Source of the DNA: Willaertia magna
Taxonomy: Eukaryota > Heterolobosea > Eutetramitea > Acrasida > Naegleriidae
Direction: 5' to 3'
Assembly: GCA_902984215.1 (NCBI GenBank)
Contig: CADWAF010001868.1
Coordinates: 56,728-120,727 of the forward strand
Length of the DNA: 64,000 bases
This document shows, in pieces, positions 21,972 to 32,136 of this stretch. Each line of letters begins with the position of its first letter. Position 1 is the first letter of the stretch. The translations under genes were made by a program, and so were the position numbers. The notes under the pieces are model-generated. The model was not told the origin of the DNA and made no database searches. It was given only the letters and a program-made list of their open reading frames with translations.

Positions 21972-24900
21972 ATGATAAACGATCAACAACAACAAGAAGA
22001 ACAAAACACTCAACCATCACTTATAATTTCATCTAATGATGAATACGACCTAACAGATGAAGAACTACCTTCATGGATGCAATTACCCGACCGTTTGACT
22101 ATTCGATCAGAAACTAAATCATTTTCTCATATTCCTCCAAAAGAAGAATTGCAAACATCAAAATATCCACATTTACAAGAAAGTTTTAAAACATTTTATG
22201 AACCATTCACTGTATTGGAAAGACAAGATAACTTCAATTATAAAACTGTACCATTTAAACCAATTTATACCAATGAAAATCATATAGTTACAAGTGTTTC
22301 TACTCCACCTAGTGTTTCAACTCCACAACAAGCTTCTCAAAGCTCACCTTCTTTACAATCATTATTTAGTGGATTAACTGGAGGAAATAATGCAGGAGGT
22401 AAAAGTATTGTTGACTCTTTCTTTAAAGCTCTTTATACTTTAGATACTATGGCATCATCAAAAGAGGCTGGTGATAACAATGCAAGCGTAAATACTAATA
22501 TATTACCTTCAAGTGCATCCATTATTGCTAGTACCAATCCAAATGCTAACCAAGTAGATGATAATAACAGTACAATGGTTTCATCCGATGACCTATCTCC
22601 CCAACGAACAAATTCCCTCCATGTTCTAAAAGATGACAGTAAACGAAAGACTTCATTTTTTAAAAAGAAGGACTCAAAGAACAGTGTTACCACTCCAACT
22701 AATCCTTCTTCATCTACAGGTAATTTAGTTGCCCCTAAAGAAAAGACATTATTAGATGGTTATGATGTAATTATGGAAAATAATGATACAAATGATTTAA
22801 ATCCAACTTTAGATAGAAAATCAAGTATTGCTGGTATAAATGTTAATAATGAAAATGAACAATCTAATAATGATAATGGTGAATCCGAAGAAGAAATGAT
22901 GTTAAAGAAATTATCACTTGTAGAATATGCAAAGTATTGTTCTCAAAAGAGAAGAAACAAACAATTTGATTTCTTACTATCAAATAATTTAGATAATAGT
23001 TTAATTACTAAAAATAGTGAAGATAATTTACCTTCAAGTACAACTCGTTTAATGAGTTGTTTAAAACCAAACTTTAAATATCGTCCTTTAGAAACAACAA
23101 TGTGTTTCCGTGACCAACAAAGATTAAGTCGTTTCCCAGTTCAAAAGAAAGCTCAATTATTAATCACTTGTCAAGGACCTCCTAGATTTGAAAGAAATAT
23201 AAATGAAATATTCTATTATTCAATGTGTTTATATGATATTGATAGAGGATGTAAAATTAGTGAAGATTATAATTTCCACTTCTTAACAAAAGAACAATTT
23301 GAAAATTTACCTGATGGATTAAAAAATTATTTAAAATTAGAAAATGTAAATCGTATTGATATGGTTTCACCTGTTCTTTCAACTCAAGCAATTTATGATG
23401 AAAAGAAATTATTATTTACTATTAGTCATGTAAATGAAAGTATTCATTTAGTTATGTTTGTCTATCGTTTACCAACATCTTCTATAAAAGATGCTCTAAA
23501 ACCTTACGTTAAAAAAGATATGAAAGATTTAGATCAATGGGAAAAGAATTATAAAGATTTAAAGGATAAAGGTGCTTGTTATTATAGACAAGCATTTATG
23601 TTTGGTTTCTGTCCATTATTTATGCGTAAAGGTCACCAATTACATTTAATAACAACTAAATATGATGTTAAACCTTTATATTGTTTAGATGATGATTTTA
23701 ATTATAAGAATACTTTTGATATTGTCAATACTATCAAACTTTCTATACAAAAGAAAGGTTTAAAGAATTTAACTGTTGTTGAAGGTGGTTTCTTAGTGAA
23801 AGCTGAAGTTTTCCAAAATCGTGCAGTTATGGAAAAGAAACGCAAATTTATACACAGTAGAGATCGTTCTGGAGATTTAGGTCCAACTACTGGAAGTGTT
23901 GGATCAGCTTTGTTACAAACGAGTTATATGAACTCACCTCAAAGCTTCGAGGGTGATTCAATTGTTGACACCACATCAATTAATGCTCATTCTTTAAATG
24001 CAAATACAACCCTAGCTTCTTCACTTTCAAGCGAGAACTCCAGTTCACCATCTAATTCACTTTTCTTAAGTGGTACTAATAGTGGCAATAGTGGCCAAAG
24101 AAGACCAAGTAGTGATCTCATAAATGATAGAAAATTAAGTGTTGATGAATCTTTAAATGAAGATGAAATGATTCACGTAATGGAATTACCAGTTTCAACT
24201 TCTAAATATACAAATATGGAACATTATAATAATTTATTTGTATATCCACTTTGTGCACAATTTGACAAAGCAGTTGGAAAGAATATTTTTGTTGAAGTTT
24301 TATTTAAATCTAGTGACAAACAAGCACTTAGTGAAACAACTGAAACATTTAATAGTGAAGCTAGAATTGCTTCTAAATTCTCACGAGAAAATAGAGATTA
24401 TGATTATTCTTGCTTGGCATATGATGAAAAACAACCACATTTCTTTGATGAATTTAAAATTGACTTACCAGAAGAACCTGACCATAATCAACATTTAGTA
24501 TTTGTTTTCTATCACGTAGATATTGATGGTGGTAAAAAGAGTAAGAAATTAACATATCAAAATAATGAAAAGAGATTAGATGATTATGGTATTTTAAATC
24601 GTGCAATTATTGGTTATTCATTCCTTGATTTAACTGAAACAAAAGAATTCGAAAATGAAGGATATGTATTTAAACCAGTTTTTAGAAAACATACATTCTC
24701 TGATGAAATTAATATTTACAAAGAATTGCCAGAAAATTATTTGAAAGCAAACTTACAAGATGATAAGAAGAGACTTTCAGGTAAATTGAAGTTAAAAACT
24801 CAAATGGTTTCGACTGTTGATCCTGGTGATGAAGTTTTGAAATTATTCTTTGCTACTTTACATGAGTTACATGTAGTAACAGATTACCAAAAGAAAGATG

Positions 24901-27900
24901 TTTTGAATTTCCTTTGTGATTATGTTTTCCCACAATTCAACAAGATTGATTACAAACAAGTTTTGCCTCTATTACCAGTTATTTTGAATTTATTATTTGG
25001 TTTAATGTGTACTGTTTCTTCTTTATTGTCCTCATCAGCATTAACTTACGTCATTGAAAAGGTAGAAATTGCAACATTTGAGCAAGTACTAGTTATTTTA
25101 AGAGGTTGTTACCATTATTTAACTGAAGTTCAAAAAGAAACTGAGGCTCACACTAGATTAAATAATTTCTTCTCTAGTTATATTAAATTTATATTATCTG
25201 AACCAAAAGGTGCAAAACATCCTTTGTTCAGTATTTTATTGAGAATTATTGTGACATATATTGAAGTTCCAGAAAATGAAAAGATGAAACCAGCAACTGT
25301 TTCAGGTTACATTAATGATTTAGCTCAAGTTACAAAGAAGAGAAATGCTAGGGTCAGTGCAGAAGAACAACAGCAATTTGAACAAAAGAGAAATACATTA
25401 TCTGAACATGACCCAATTAGATTTGCTTGGTTTATCTTTGATGTTATCATTAAAAGTATGTCACAATACTTTGCCAACAATTCAATCGTAAATCAAAATC
25501 AACATAAACGTATTAAAGAGGATGATGATGAATTTGATTACCCTGTAACAGAACATCATATCCTTAATCGTTTAACTCAATTAATCGATAACATGGTTGT
25601 TCGTTTGTATAAATTATTACTTGCAAGCGGAACAGGTAGACAAAATATTGGTATTAGTGGAAATCGTAACTTGGCTTTATTCGTCCGTGATTTACTTACT
25701 TTCTTCCCTAACAAGAAACAATTTATTGAACATTTAGTAAATCGTTATGTATCTAGTTTAGATGGTTTGGAAGAAAGAAAACTCAGATTAAAAGTAGAAT
25801 TTATTTCTATTATTGCTGATTACGATTATTATATTCCTCTAAATTTACAATTATTAAGAGATCATGAAAAGTACTTAAAGAATAAGAAATCAGAAGATAC
25901 TGCAGTCACAACCGACCAAACACAACAACCAGAAGAAGAAAACCCAATTACTTTGGCTTCTATTTTAACTAATTTATTCTACGACGTAGTTAAAAGTGGT
26001 AACGATAAGTTATTGGTGAAAATGTCCAAGATTCTTCTTGACCACTTTTGTAAAATTGATTTTGACAGTAGATATCAAGAAGACAGTAGAAGATACAAAG
26101 TTGCTGAACTTTATCTTGACTTCGTTAACATGTTCTTAGACAACGAAGAATATTTAACACGTTTCAAAAATGATAACCTTTATGTAGTTGTTGCTGTTTG
26201 TATTCTATGGATTTTACGTGGTTTATCACAAGACAAACTAGTCAAATGGTGGAAAACAAGACCACTTTTCATGGTATTAAATACCTTCACATTCTTAGAA
26301 CAAGTAACTGTTGCTTTCAGTAATTTAGATTTCAAATCAACTATTGAAGATGATCGTGGTTTACGTGTTGAAGTAATGTGTATTGTCAGTTATTTACTAA
26401 GTATTTTCACACAAAAGGAAACTGTAGAAGAAATTGCTAAAGAACTTTTAGTTCAAGATGAAAATATTAGAATGCTTGAAGATTTACAAATATCAGATCC
26501 ATACTTATTGAAACAACAACAAATTGCAATTTTATTTGAAGCTAAAAATGTTAAATCACAATCACCATCTGTTGGTCTTTTCTTCCGTTTCGTCTGTTCC
26601 TTATTAATGAACATAATTTTACAATTAACTATGAGATCAGAAACAGAAGTTTGTCACCTAGTATTTACACAATGTTTACAACCACTACTTACTGATTCAG
26701 TAGATCAACTAGTTGTAAAAGAATTGTATGATGAAACAATCCCTAAGAAAGAAAGAGTACCTGTTGTTGAAAAGAAACGTGTTGAACAAAAGTGGAGATG
26801 GTTGGTCGGTTCTGTTTTAATGCATTTAGGATTCACACAAAAACAAGAACAAAATGTACATGATGTAGTTTACAAGTCACTAGATCTTTTATTAAAACCA
26901 TATGAAAGTTTAATGCCTAACTCTAATGAAATGGAAGAAACTGATGACAATGATGTAATGCTTGACGAAGATGGTACAATAAGAGCAGGTACTTTCCGTA
27001 AATTAGTTGAACGTATGTTAGAAATTTATATTCCACCTGGTGACAAGGAAGAACATGGTAAATTCAAACATATCTTCCAAATTTGTTATAGCTCATTCAC
27101 AACACCACTTCAATTACTTTATGTTTTAATTAATATTTATCGTTCTCCTCAACAACAAAATGCAAACATTATTCGTATTCGTGTCGAACAATTCCTTTGT
27201 GACTGGGTCAGAGATAGTTTCCACGAATATGACAATCGTGTTATTGCTGAGTTAGTTAAGTTCTTATTAGAATTTAATAATGAATTAAAGAATAATACAA
27301 AGACTAAAATTAAGAGATATGCAATTAAGAATTTGTTGAACTTTAAACAAGAACAACAACAACAAAAAGTACAATATGAAACTGTACAATTACCAAAAGG
27401 TTTAACCTATGAGGAATTAGTGAAACCTGTCGTTGACATTAAAGAATGGAAAGTTAAGAAATCACAAAGAAAGAACTTAAAGAATCCATTCGATAGAAAC
27501 TTTGACTTCCTTCAATGGCCTGCAGTAGAACTTGCAAGACAATTTTGTTTAATTGATGCTAAACTATTTAAGAAGATTGAACCAAAAGAATTTTTCGATA
27601 ATGCATGGGCAGATAAAGATTATAAATACGAATTGGCACCAACCCTTTGTGCAATTACAGATCGTACTAATTCTATTTCTTATTGGGTAAGAAATAGAAT
27701 ATTACTAGAAACTAATATGGAAAATAGAAAGAAAATTTTAAAGAAATTTGTTGATATTTTACGTGAGCTTTTAGCAATGAATAATTTCACATCTGTTATG
27801 GCTATTTCGTCTGGATTGAATTCTGCTCCAATTTCTCGTTTAAGGACATTAAAAACATCTGCTTTAAGTGAAAGTGATTTACAATTAATAGATGAATGTG

Positions 27901-28262
27901 AGAATTTATTCTCAACCAACTTTTCTTTAATGAGAAAGAAATTGGAAAGTTTAAGTATTGAAAGACTTCCATCCATTCCATTTACAGGTGTATTTTTGAC
28001 AGATGTCACTTTTACTAAGGACGGTAATCAAGATTTAATTGATCACCCAACTAATACAAACAAACAATTAGTTAACTTTAAGAAAAGACGTACTTATTAT
28101 AAGACAATTAGAACAGTACAAGATTTGCAAACTAATTGTCACTATTCATTTAAGCCTATCCCATTCTTAGAGTACGTTTTAAAGGAAGAAATATTCCACA
28201 ATTTAAATACTGATGATAAGGAATTGTTCAATTTATCTCTCAAGGTTGAACCAAGAAAATAA
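21972..28262 (+). CDS. DOCK-like N-terminal/DHR-1 protein with C-terminal REM and RasGEF domains
   Basis: 2096 residues in a single exon. After a low-complexity leader, about 390-550 resembles the DOCK N-terminus (PPRFERNINEIFYYSMCLYD, CKISEDYNF, AFMFGFCPLF). About 750-930 is a DHR-1/C2-like domain (NNLFVYPLCAQFDKAVGKNI, then VFYHVDIDG). A long helical region follows. About 1665-1770 is a Ras exchanger motif (REM) domain (GTFRKLVERML, YSSFTTPLQLLYVLI), and about 1845-2075 a complete CDC25-homology domain (DFLQWPAVELARQFCLID, NSISYWVRN, VFLTDVTFTKDGNQDL, VNFKKRR). DOCK proteins normally end in the DHR-2 Rac/Cdc42 exchange domain; here I see none, and a Ras exchanger stands in its place. Expected role: recruitment to phosphoinositide membranes and activation of a Ras-family GTPase. 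Confidence 0.88.
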   Translation: MINDQQQQEEQNTQPSLIISSNDEYDLTDEELPSWMQLPDRLTIRSETKSFSHIPPKEELQTSKYPHLQESFKTFYEPFTVLERQDNFNYKTVPFKPIYTNENHIVTSVSTPPSVSTPQQASQSSPSLQSLFSGLTGGNNAGGKSIVDSFFKALYTLDTMASSKEAGDNNASVNTNILPSSASIIASTNPNANQVDDNNSTMVSSDDLSPQRTNSLHVLKDDSKRKTSFFKKKDSKNSVTTPTNPSSSTGNLVAPKEKTLLDGYDVIMENNDTNDLNPTLDRKSSIAGINVNNENEQSNNDNGESEEEMMLKKLSLVEYAKYCSQKRRNKQFDFLLSNNLDNSLITKNSEDNLPSSTTRLMSCLKPNFKYRPLETTMCFRDQQRLSRFPVQKKAQLLITCQGPPRFERNINEIFYYSMCLYDIDRGCKISEDYNFHFLTKEQFENLPDGLKNYLKLENVNRIDMVSPVLSTQAIYDEKKLLFTISHVNESIHLVMFVYRLPTSSIKDALKPYVKKDMKDLDQWEKNYKDLKDKGACYYRQAFMFGFCPLFMRKGHQLHLITTKYDVKPLYCLDDDFNYKNTFDIVNTIKLSIQKKGLKNLTVVEGGFLVKAEVFQNRAVMEKKRKFIHSRDRSGDLGPTTGSVGSALLQTSYMNSPQSFEGDSIVDTTSINAHSLNANTTLASSLSSENSSSPSNSLFLSGTNSGNSGQRRPSSDLINDRKLSVDESLNEDEMIHVMELPVSTSKYTNMEHYNNLFVYPLCAQFDKAVGKNIFVEVLFKSSDKQALSETTETFNSEARIASKFSRENRDYDYSCLAYDEKQPHFFDEFKIDLPEEPDHNQHLVFVFYHVDIDGGKKSKKLTYQNNEKRLDDYGILNRAIIGYSFLDLTETKEFENEGYVFKPVFRKHTFSDEINIYKELPENYLKANLQDDKKRLSGKLKLKTQMVSTVDPGDEVLKLFFATLHELHVVTDYQKKDVLNFLCDYVFPQFNKIDYKQVLPLLPVILNLLFGLMCTVSSLLSSSALTYVIEKVEIATFEQVLVILRGCYHYLTEVQKETEAHTRLNNFFSSYIKFILSEPKGAKHPLFSILLRIIVTYIEVPENEKMKPATVSGYINDLAQVTKKRNARVSAEEQQQFEQKRNTLSEHDPIRFAWFIFDVIIKSMSQYFANNSIVNQNQHKRIKEDDDEFDYPVTEHHILNRLTQLIDNMVVRLYKLLLASGTGRQNIGISGNRNLALFVRDLLTFFPNKKQFIEHLVNRYVSSLDGLEERKLRLKVEFISIIADYDYYIPLNLQLLRDHEKYLKNKKSEDTAVTTDQTQQPEEENPITLASILTNLFYDVVKSGNDKLLVKMSKILLDHFCKIDFDSRYQEDSRRYKVAELYLDFVNMFLDNEEYLTRFKNDNLYVVVAVCILWILRGLSQDKLVKWWKTRPLFMVLNTFTFLEQVTVAFSNLDFKSTIEDDRGLRVEVMCIVSYLLSIFTQKETVEEIAKELLVQDENIRMLEDLQISDPYLLKQQQIAILFEAKNVKSQSPSVGLFFRFVCSLLMNIILQLTMRSETEVCHLVFTQCLQPLLTDSVDQLVVKELYDETIPKKERVPVVEKKRVEQKWRWLVGSVLMHLGFTQKQEQNVHDVVYKSLDLLLKPYESLMPNSNEMEETDDNDVMLDEDGTIRAGTFRKLVERMLEIYIPPGDKEEHGKFKHIFQICYSSFTTPLQLLYVLINIYRSPQQQNANIIRIRVEQFLCDWVRDSFHEYDNRVIAELVKFLLEFNNELKNNTKTKIKRYAIKNLLNFKQEQQQQKVQYETVQLPKGLTYEELVKPVVDIKEWKVKKSQRKNLKNPFDRNFDFLQWPAVELARQFCLIDAKLFKKIEPKEFFDNAWADKDYKYELAPTLCAITDRTNSISYWVRNRILLETNMENRKKILKKFVDILRELLAMNNFTSVMAISSGLNSAPISRLRTLKTSALSESDLQLIDECENLFSTNFSLMRKKLESLSIERLPSIPFTGVFLTDVTFTKDGNQDLIDHPTNTNKQLVNFKKRRTYYKTIRTVQDLQTNCHYSFKPIPFLEYVLKEEIFHNLNTDDKELFNLSLKVEPRK

Positions 28263-28467
28263 TTGTATTTTTAATAAAAGTAAAAATAATTATAATTTAC
28301 ATTATTAAAAGAATTTATTTTAAAATTAATAAGGTAATGTTTTCAAAAATGCAAAACAATTTAAAATTGTAAAGGACAAGTAATTTTCTATTCCTAAATA
28401 AGTTTTTGCCGCCAGCTTACAACATTTTTCATTACCAAAGAGGAACTCTTGAAAAAATTAAAGCAAA

Positions 28468-29277
28468 ATGATATTCAAGATTTCACTGTTGGTGATGGTG
28501 ATTCTGTTCTTTTCTGTTCTTGTGAATGCAGAGATGTGGATAAGCACTTCAAGAGAGACTTCTTCTAACGTGTTTTCTTCGCTAAGCGACGAGATAAAAG
28601 AACATTACAATTTTTTGGTACAACAGCCACAACCAAATGACCAACATCTAAAAGAATATTTGGAGGATTATTTCAATATAAACGACAATAAAGAATATGT
28701 GGTAAATTTTCCAATAGGTAATTGGCGTGGAGATTGGAATGCGTACGTTGGTGGTTGCAAAGAGGTGATTTTACCATTTTCAAAATTAAAGAGTACTGGT
28801 AACACATTAACAATAACAGACGCTTTTAAGATAAATAATGTGAAATTCAATAGATTTGTGAAATATCCTTTGCAAAGTGATATTTACTTTTCAACTATAA
28901 CAATAACTACTAATCCGTACGAAAAACCTGTTTCTGCTCCAATTTGCACTAAAGTCACTTTTCGTTCTGGACATGCAAGTCTTGTAATGGATTTAAATAT
29001 TCTTAATTTATGTGAAGGGGCTAAGAGTGGTAAGCTGAGCTGCAATTCTAATGATGCTAGGACAAAAGAATACGTTAGTGTATTTACATACAACGGAAAT
29101 GTGACAATTCTTGTAATAGGTTTAATAGTAGTTTTTGTGACAGGAATTCTTTGTTTACTTGGTACGTTCATTGCTTGTTGCTGTACTGGGGTGTGTACAT
29201 GTGGTGGCCTATTCTCTAGATGTGTTGGGGGGTGTGGCATTTACAAAAAGAGAAGTAGCATATTTAAGAGTGAATAA
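28468..29277 (+). CDS. Family A secreted/type I membrane protein, paralogue of the gene at 6232
   Basis: 269 residues. Signal peptide (ISLLVMVILFFSVLVNA), then an extracellular domain with FPIGNWRGDWNAYVGGC, ICTKVT, LNLC and LSCN at the same spacing as in the gene at 6232. One membrane helix (about 212-235) is followed by CCCTGVCTCGGLFSRC and a short basic end. Identity to the paralogue is moderate overall, but every cysteine block and the W-x-GDW motif are kept, so the family is under constraint. No named family recognised. Base composition here is less AT-skewed than in the first copy, so the two are not a recent duplication. Confidence 0.8.
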   Translation: MIFKISLLVMVILFFSVLVNAEMWISTSRETSSNVFSSLSDEIKEHYNFLVQQPQPNDQHLKEYLEDYFNINDNKEYVVNFPIGNWRGDWNAYVGGCKEVILPFSKLKSTGNTLTITDAFKINNVKFNRFVKYPLQSDIYFSTITITTNPYEKPVSAPICTKVTFRSGHASLVMDLNILNLCEGAKSGKLSCNSNDARTKEYVSVFTYNGNVTILVIGLIVVFVTGILCLLGTFIACCCTGVCTCGGLFSRCVGGCGIYKKRSSIFKSE

Positions 29278-29592
29278 TTTAATACAAACATTTTAAATAA
29301 CTGAATTTAAAAAGTAAATGAATTTTGTTATTTAAATTTATTCATTGTACTTAAGGACAAGAGTTTAATTTTTAAATAAATGTCACTATATCTAATTTTA
29401 CTATTTTAATTTTTATTGTTTTCAATATTTATTTTTTAACATTTTATAAATTATAATATACAAACCAATAATTTTAACTTATATTTTATTAATATTTATT
29501 TAAAATAATACCAAAATATGCAAATAAATTATAAAATAAATTTTTTGGGAAATTTAAAATTAGTTCTAAGTTATTTGGCTATAAAATCAATT
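29278..29592. other. AT-rich intergenic stretch
   Basis: About 315 bases, dominated by A and T, between the family A gene and the tRNA-like element. I see no coding frame. Its right end (about 29550-29590) resembles, on the minus strand, an internal part of the tRNA-like element (TGATTTTAT, GCCAA and TTAGA in the same order). Confidence 0.5.
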
Positions 29593-29694
29593 GCGTCGAC
29601 CGGGAATCTAACCCATTGGCTTTCATAAAATCACAAAGTCCCGGGCGCCCGGGTTCTATGGCAACGCTGCATTCCACCACTAAACCATCGACGC
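29593..29694 (-). tRNA. tRNA-Gly(GCC)-like element with an internal insertion; functional gene or pseudogene unclear
   Basis: 102 nt on the minus strand. The ends form a perfect 7-bp acceptor stem (GCGTCGA with TCGACGC). A D-arm of tRNA-Gly type follows (TGGTTTAGTGGTGGAAT), with the invariant GG of the D-loop, then CAGCGTTGCCA, where a loop would expose GCC. The T-loop region is GGGTTAGATTCCCGG, with A in place of the nearly invariant C56 of box B. Between these lies extra sequence including a 14-nt perfect palindrome CCCGGGCGCCCGGG. No 3' partner for the anticodon stem CAGCG is visible, so a simple intron after base 37 does not restore a normal cloverleaf. A T-run (TTTT) lies about 10 nt downstream, as for Pol III termination. 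Confidence 0.5.
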
Positions 29695-29755
29695 TTACAT
29701 TAATAATACATGACACAGTGACACAAATGATATTTGCAAATGTGTTTGGATTGTT

Positions 29756-30175
29756 TTACAGGTTGGAATATCTTTGTTGATGTGTTGATTCTTGTAAAAT
29801 GGATTGATGTAATTCCACAAAATACCAATTATCGGCAAAAAATTCATCATCATTAAAATTATTTTCTTCTCCTCTCACCAAAACAGGTCCATCACCACTT
29901 CCCCTATTTTCCATACCTCCATTACTTTTCTTTGATAGTGCATAAATCTGTTTTGCAGAAGAAGGAAGTGGATTTAATAAACTTTGATTTTTAGAATAAT
30001 CATAATTGGGTATAGATGGCATTACAATTAATGAAGCACTTCCATTAACTTTACATATTCCATTTTCTACTAATAACCCCAAATTAACCTTCATATCATT
30101 GGAAAGTTTTGCAATCTCGGAAATACCAATGAAGGAAGAGTTATTGACTGCCGGTAAATCATTATTGTCAGTCAT
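29756..30175 (-). CDS. Hypothetical protein, unknown family
   Basis: 139 residues from ATG 30175; the upstream in-frame TTG at 30205 lies across the next gene's start and is rejected. The first half is ordered-looking (SEIAKLSNDMKVNLGLLVEN, then SASLIVMPSIPNYDY), the second is low-complexity, Gly/Asn/Ser-rich and ends in an acidic/aromatic motif (DDEFFADNWYFVEL). No signal peptide or membrane helix. I do not recognise it. It is kept because the frame has coding character, a proper start, and sits head-to-head with the next gene with only 24 nt between the two ATGs, which implies a shared promoter. Confidence 0.6.
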   Translation of the reverse strand: MTDNNDLPAVNNSSFIGISEIAKLSNDMKVNLGLLVENGICKVNGSASLIVMPSIPNYDYSKNQSLLNPLPSSAKQIYALSKKSNGGMENRGSGDGPVLVRGEENNFNDDEFFADNWYFVELHQSILQESTHQQRYSNL

Positions 30176-30199
30176 TTTTATTTTGTGAAATAATAAAAA

Positions 30200-31692
30200 A
30201 TGCAAAGCAAGCTGACAACTTCATGTCTTAAGAGACAACATCTTCTTTCGCTTCCTAAAACAAATAAATATTTTTCATTCTTAAAGTTAAATAATAATAA
30301 ATATCAAGGATTTGAAAATAATAGTTTTAATAAAAATTATTTTAGAGTGAATTTATTTAAAAATCAACAATTATTTGAAAGTGAAAATGATCAAAAAATT
30401 TATGAAGAAACAAAAAATAAATTATTAAGAAAACAATCAAATAAAGTTGCTTTGATGATAGCAATTGGAACTTTTACCATTTTGGTTAGTCTATCCTTGA
30501 AAGGTAATTTTAAAGCCAAGGAATCTCTTGAAAATGAAATTTTTTTAATTTTTGAAAAAGATTTAAAAAATTTAAATACTTTAGATGAAGAAGAAACGAT
30601 AAAGTTATTATCTGATTTACAAATTATTGAAAAGAGTGTAATTCAAGGGTTGTCACCAAAAGTATTTGAAAGAAAATTTTTACAAAATTTATTTTATTGT
30701 ATTCAATCTAAAGATTTAGAAATTAGAAATCAATCAATTAATACAATGTTATCTATTATGAAATGTTGTCCGCCAAGATTGGTTCAAGAAGTTTATGAAG
30801 TTTCAAAACAATTTAATTTAATTCAAATTGTATTAAATCAATTAAAATTTGCTGCAAATAATCCAACTTCAGTGAATATCTCATTTGAAGAATTGACTGC
30901 TTTAGCTTCAAGTGGAGATGTTAAGTCTGTAAATTTTTCTCCAAACTATTCAAATAATCCAACTACTAACGCTACTGTTTCATTAATTATGGAAGATCGT
31001 AAATTATTAGCATTATTAATTGAGTTTTTTGCTAACAAACATATTTCAAGGAGTATTGTAGAAAATCAACAAAAAGGCTACATTTCCTATTTGGAAAGAC
31101 TTTTAGAGAAAGGAACACCATTAGAAAGACATATTGCATTATTAACAGTTAATGGTTTAAGTTTATCTTGTTCGAAGAATGGGATTGATTTAAAACAAAA
31201 GTGTTCAAATTTAATTAAGGCAATTGAAAGAAGTATTAATATTGATAAAAGTGAGTCTTATAAAAACTATGCTACTGATTTATTGAAGAATTTGGGAAAA
31301 CCTTTAATTCAACAAATGGATAAAACATCACTTTCAATCTATGGTGTTGCAACCACTATTTGTTATTTATACAATGGTGGTATGCAACCAATCCCTAGAG
31401 CTGGATGTAAGTTTTACAATTTATTATTTATTTAATGTTTTGTTAAGTGTTGGCACTGTTTTATTATTATATTTCAACACAACAGACAAAGGTAGATGAG
31501 TACTTTATTTCAGAATTCGAGTCACGAAATAATAGTGTGCCTTTGGAGGAATATGTCAAGAACTGGAACAAAACTCTTTTGAGCATTTATGCAACCAACG
31601 CAGCTATTTATACATCTGTTGGGGCAATAGCTGGCTACCCATTCGTTGTGGCAGGCTACTACCTGTCAGCATTTCTTAAACAAAATGTCTGA
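30200..31692 (+). CDS. Unknown membrane protein with mitochondrial-type N-terminus
   Basis: Two exons, 30200-31406 and 31448-31692, with a 41-nt intron; 483 residues. The first 60 residues are basic and Asn/Lys-rich without acids, as in a mitochondrial presequence. A membrane helix follows (KVALMIAIGTFTILVSLSLKG, about 81-100). The middle is all-helical and repeat-like (armadillo/HEAT style, with LERHIALLTVNGLSLS). The spliced C-terminus adds YATNAAIYTSVGAIAGYPFV, a second hydrophobic hairpin. I do not recognise the family. The stop codon overlaps the start of the next gene by 8 nt in a different frame, so the 3' UTR must run inside the neighbour. Confidence 0.7.
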
Positions 31693-32119
31693 AAGTACTG
31701 TAGACAATAAATTCTTAACTATTGACATCCCATCATTAACCAAATACAAGTATTATAACAGAATATCTGGAAGAACCGATTATGTTACATCCATTTCATT
31801 TTCATCAAACGGAGAATTTGATGCTTCCTATGCTATTCAAGATGATGATTGGAGTAATGAATATATATTTAAAGGTGTAATTAATGATTTGAAACAAGTC
31901 ACAGATAATGAGTGGGAAGTAAATGCAACCTTGGCAGAGGTAATTGGAGAAACTGGTGCACGTTGGGGATGTGGGGGAACTTCTTCTACCAAAGAAAATA
32001 TTCCCTTTAACACTAAATTAAAGGTTGAAAAGGAGGAATTAATATTATGGTGGAGTTTTTCAAAACCTAGTGAAGGCCAATTTCATAATGGTGAATGGTT
32101 CAAGTTGTCCAAGCAATAA
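31685..32119 (+). CDS. Small hypothetical protein, unknown family
   Basis: 144 residues from ATG 31685, inside the last codons of the preceding gene. The protein is beta-rich with no signal or membrane segment: TKYKYYNRISGRTDYVTSIS, then DDDWSNEYIFKGVIND, ETGARWGCGGTSS and a Trp-rich end (LILWWSFSKP, GEWFKLS). It looks like a compact single domain. I do not recognise it. Coding character and the abrupt end 17 nt before the next ATG support a real gene. Confidence 0.65.
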   Translation: MSESTVDNKFLTIDIPSLTKYKYYNRISGRTDYVTSISFSSNGEFDASYAIQDDDWSNEYIFKGVINDLKQVTDNEWEVNATLAEVIGETGARWGCGGTSSTKENIPFNTKLKVEKEELILWWSFSKPSEGQFHNGEWFKLSKQ

Positions 32120-32136
32120 ATACTTGATATTACTAA

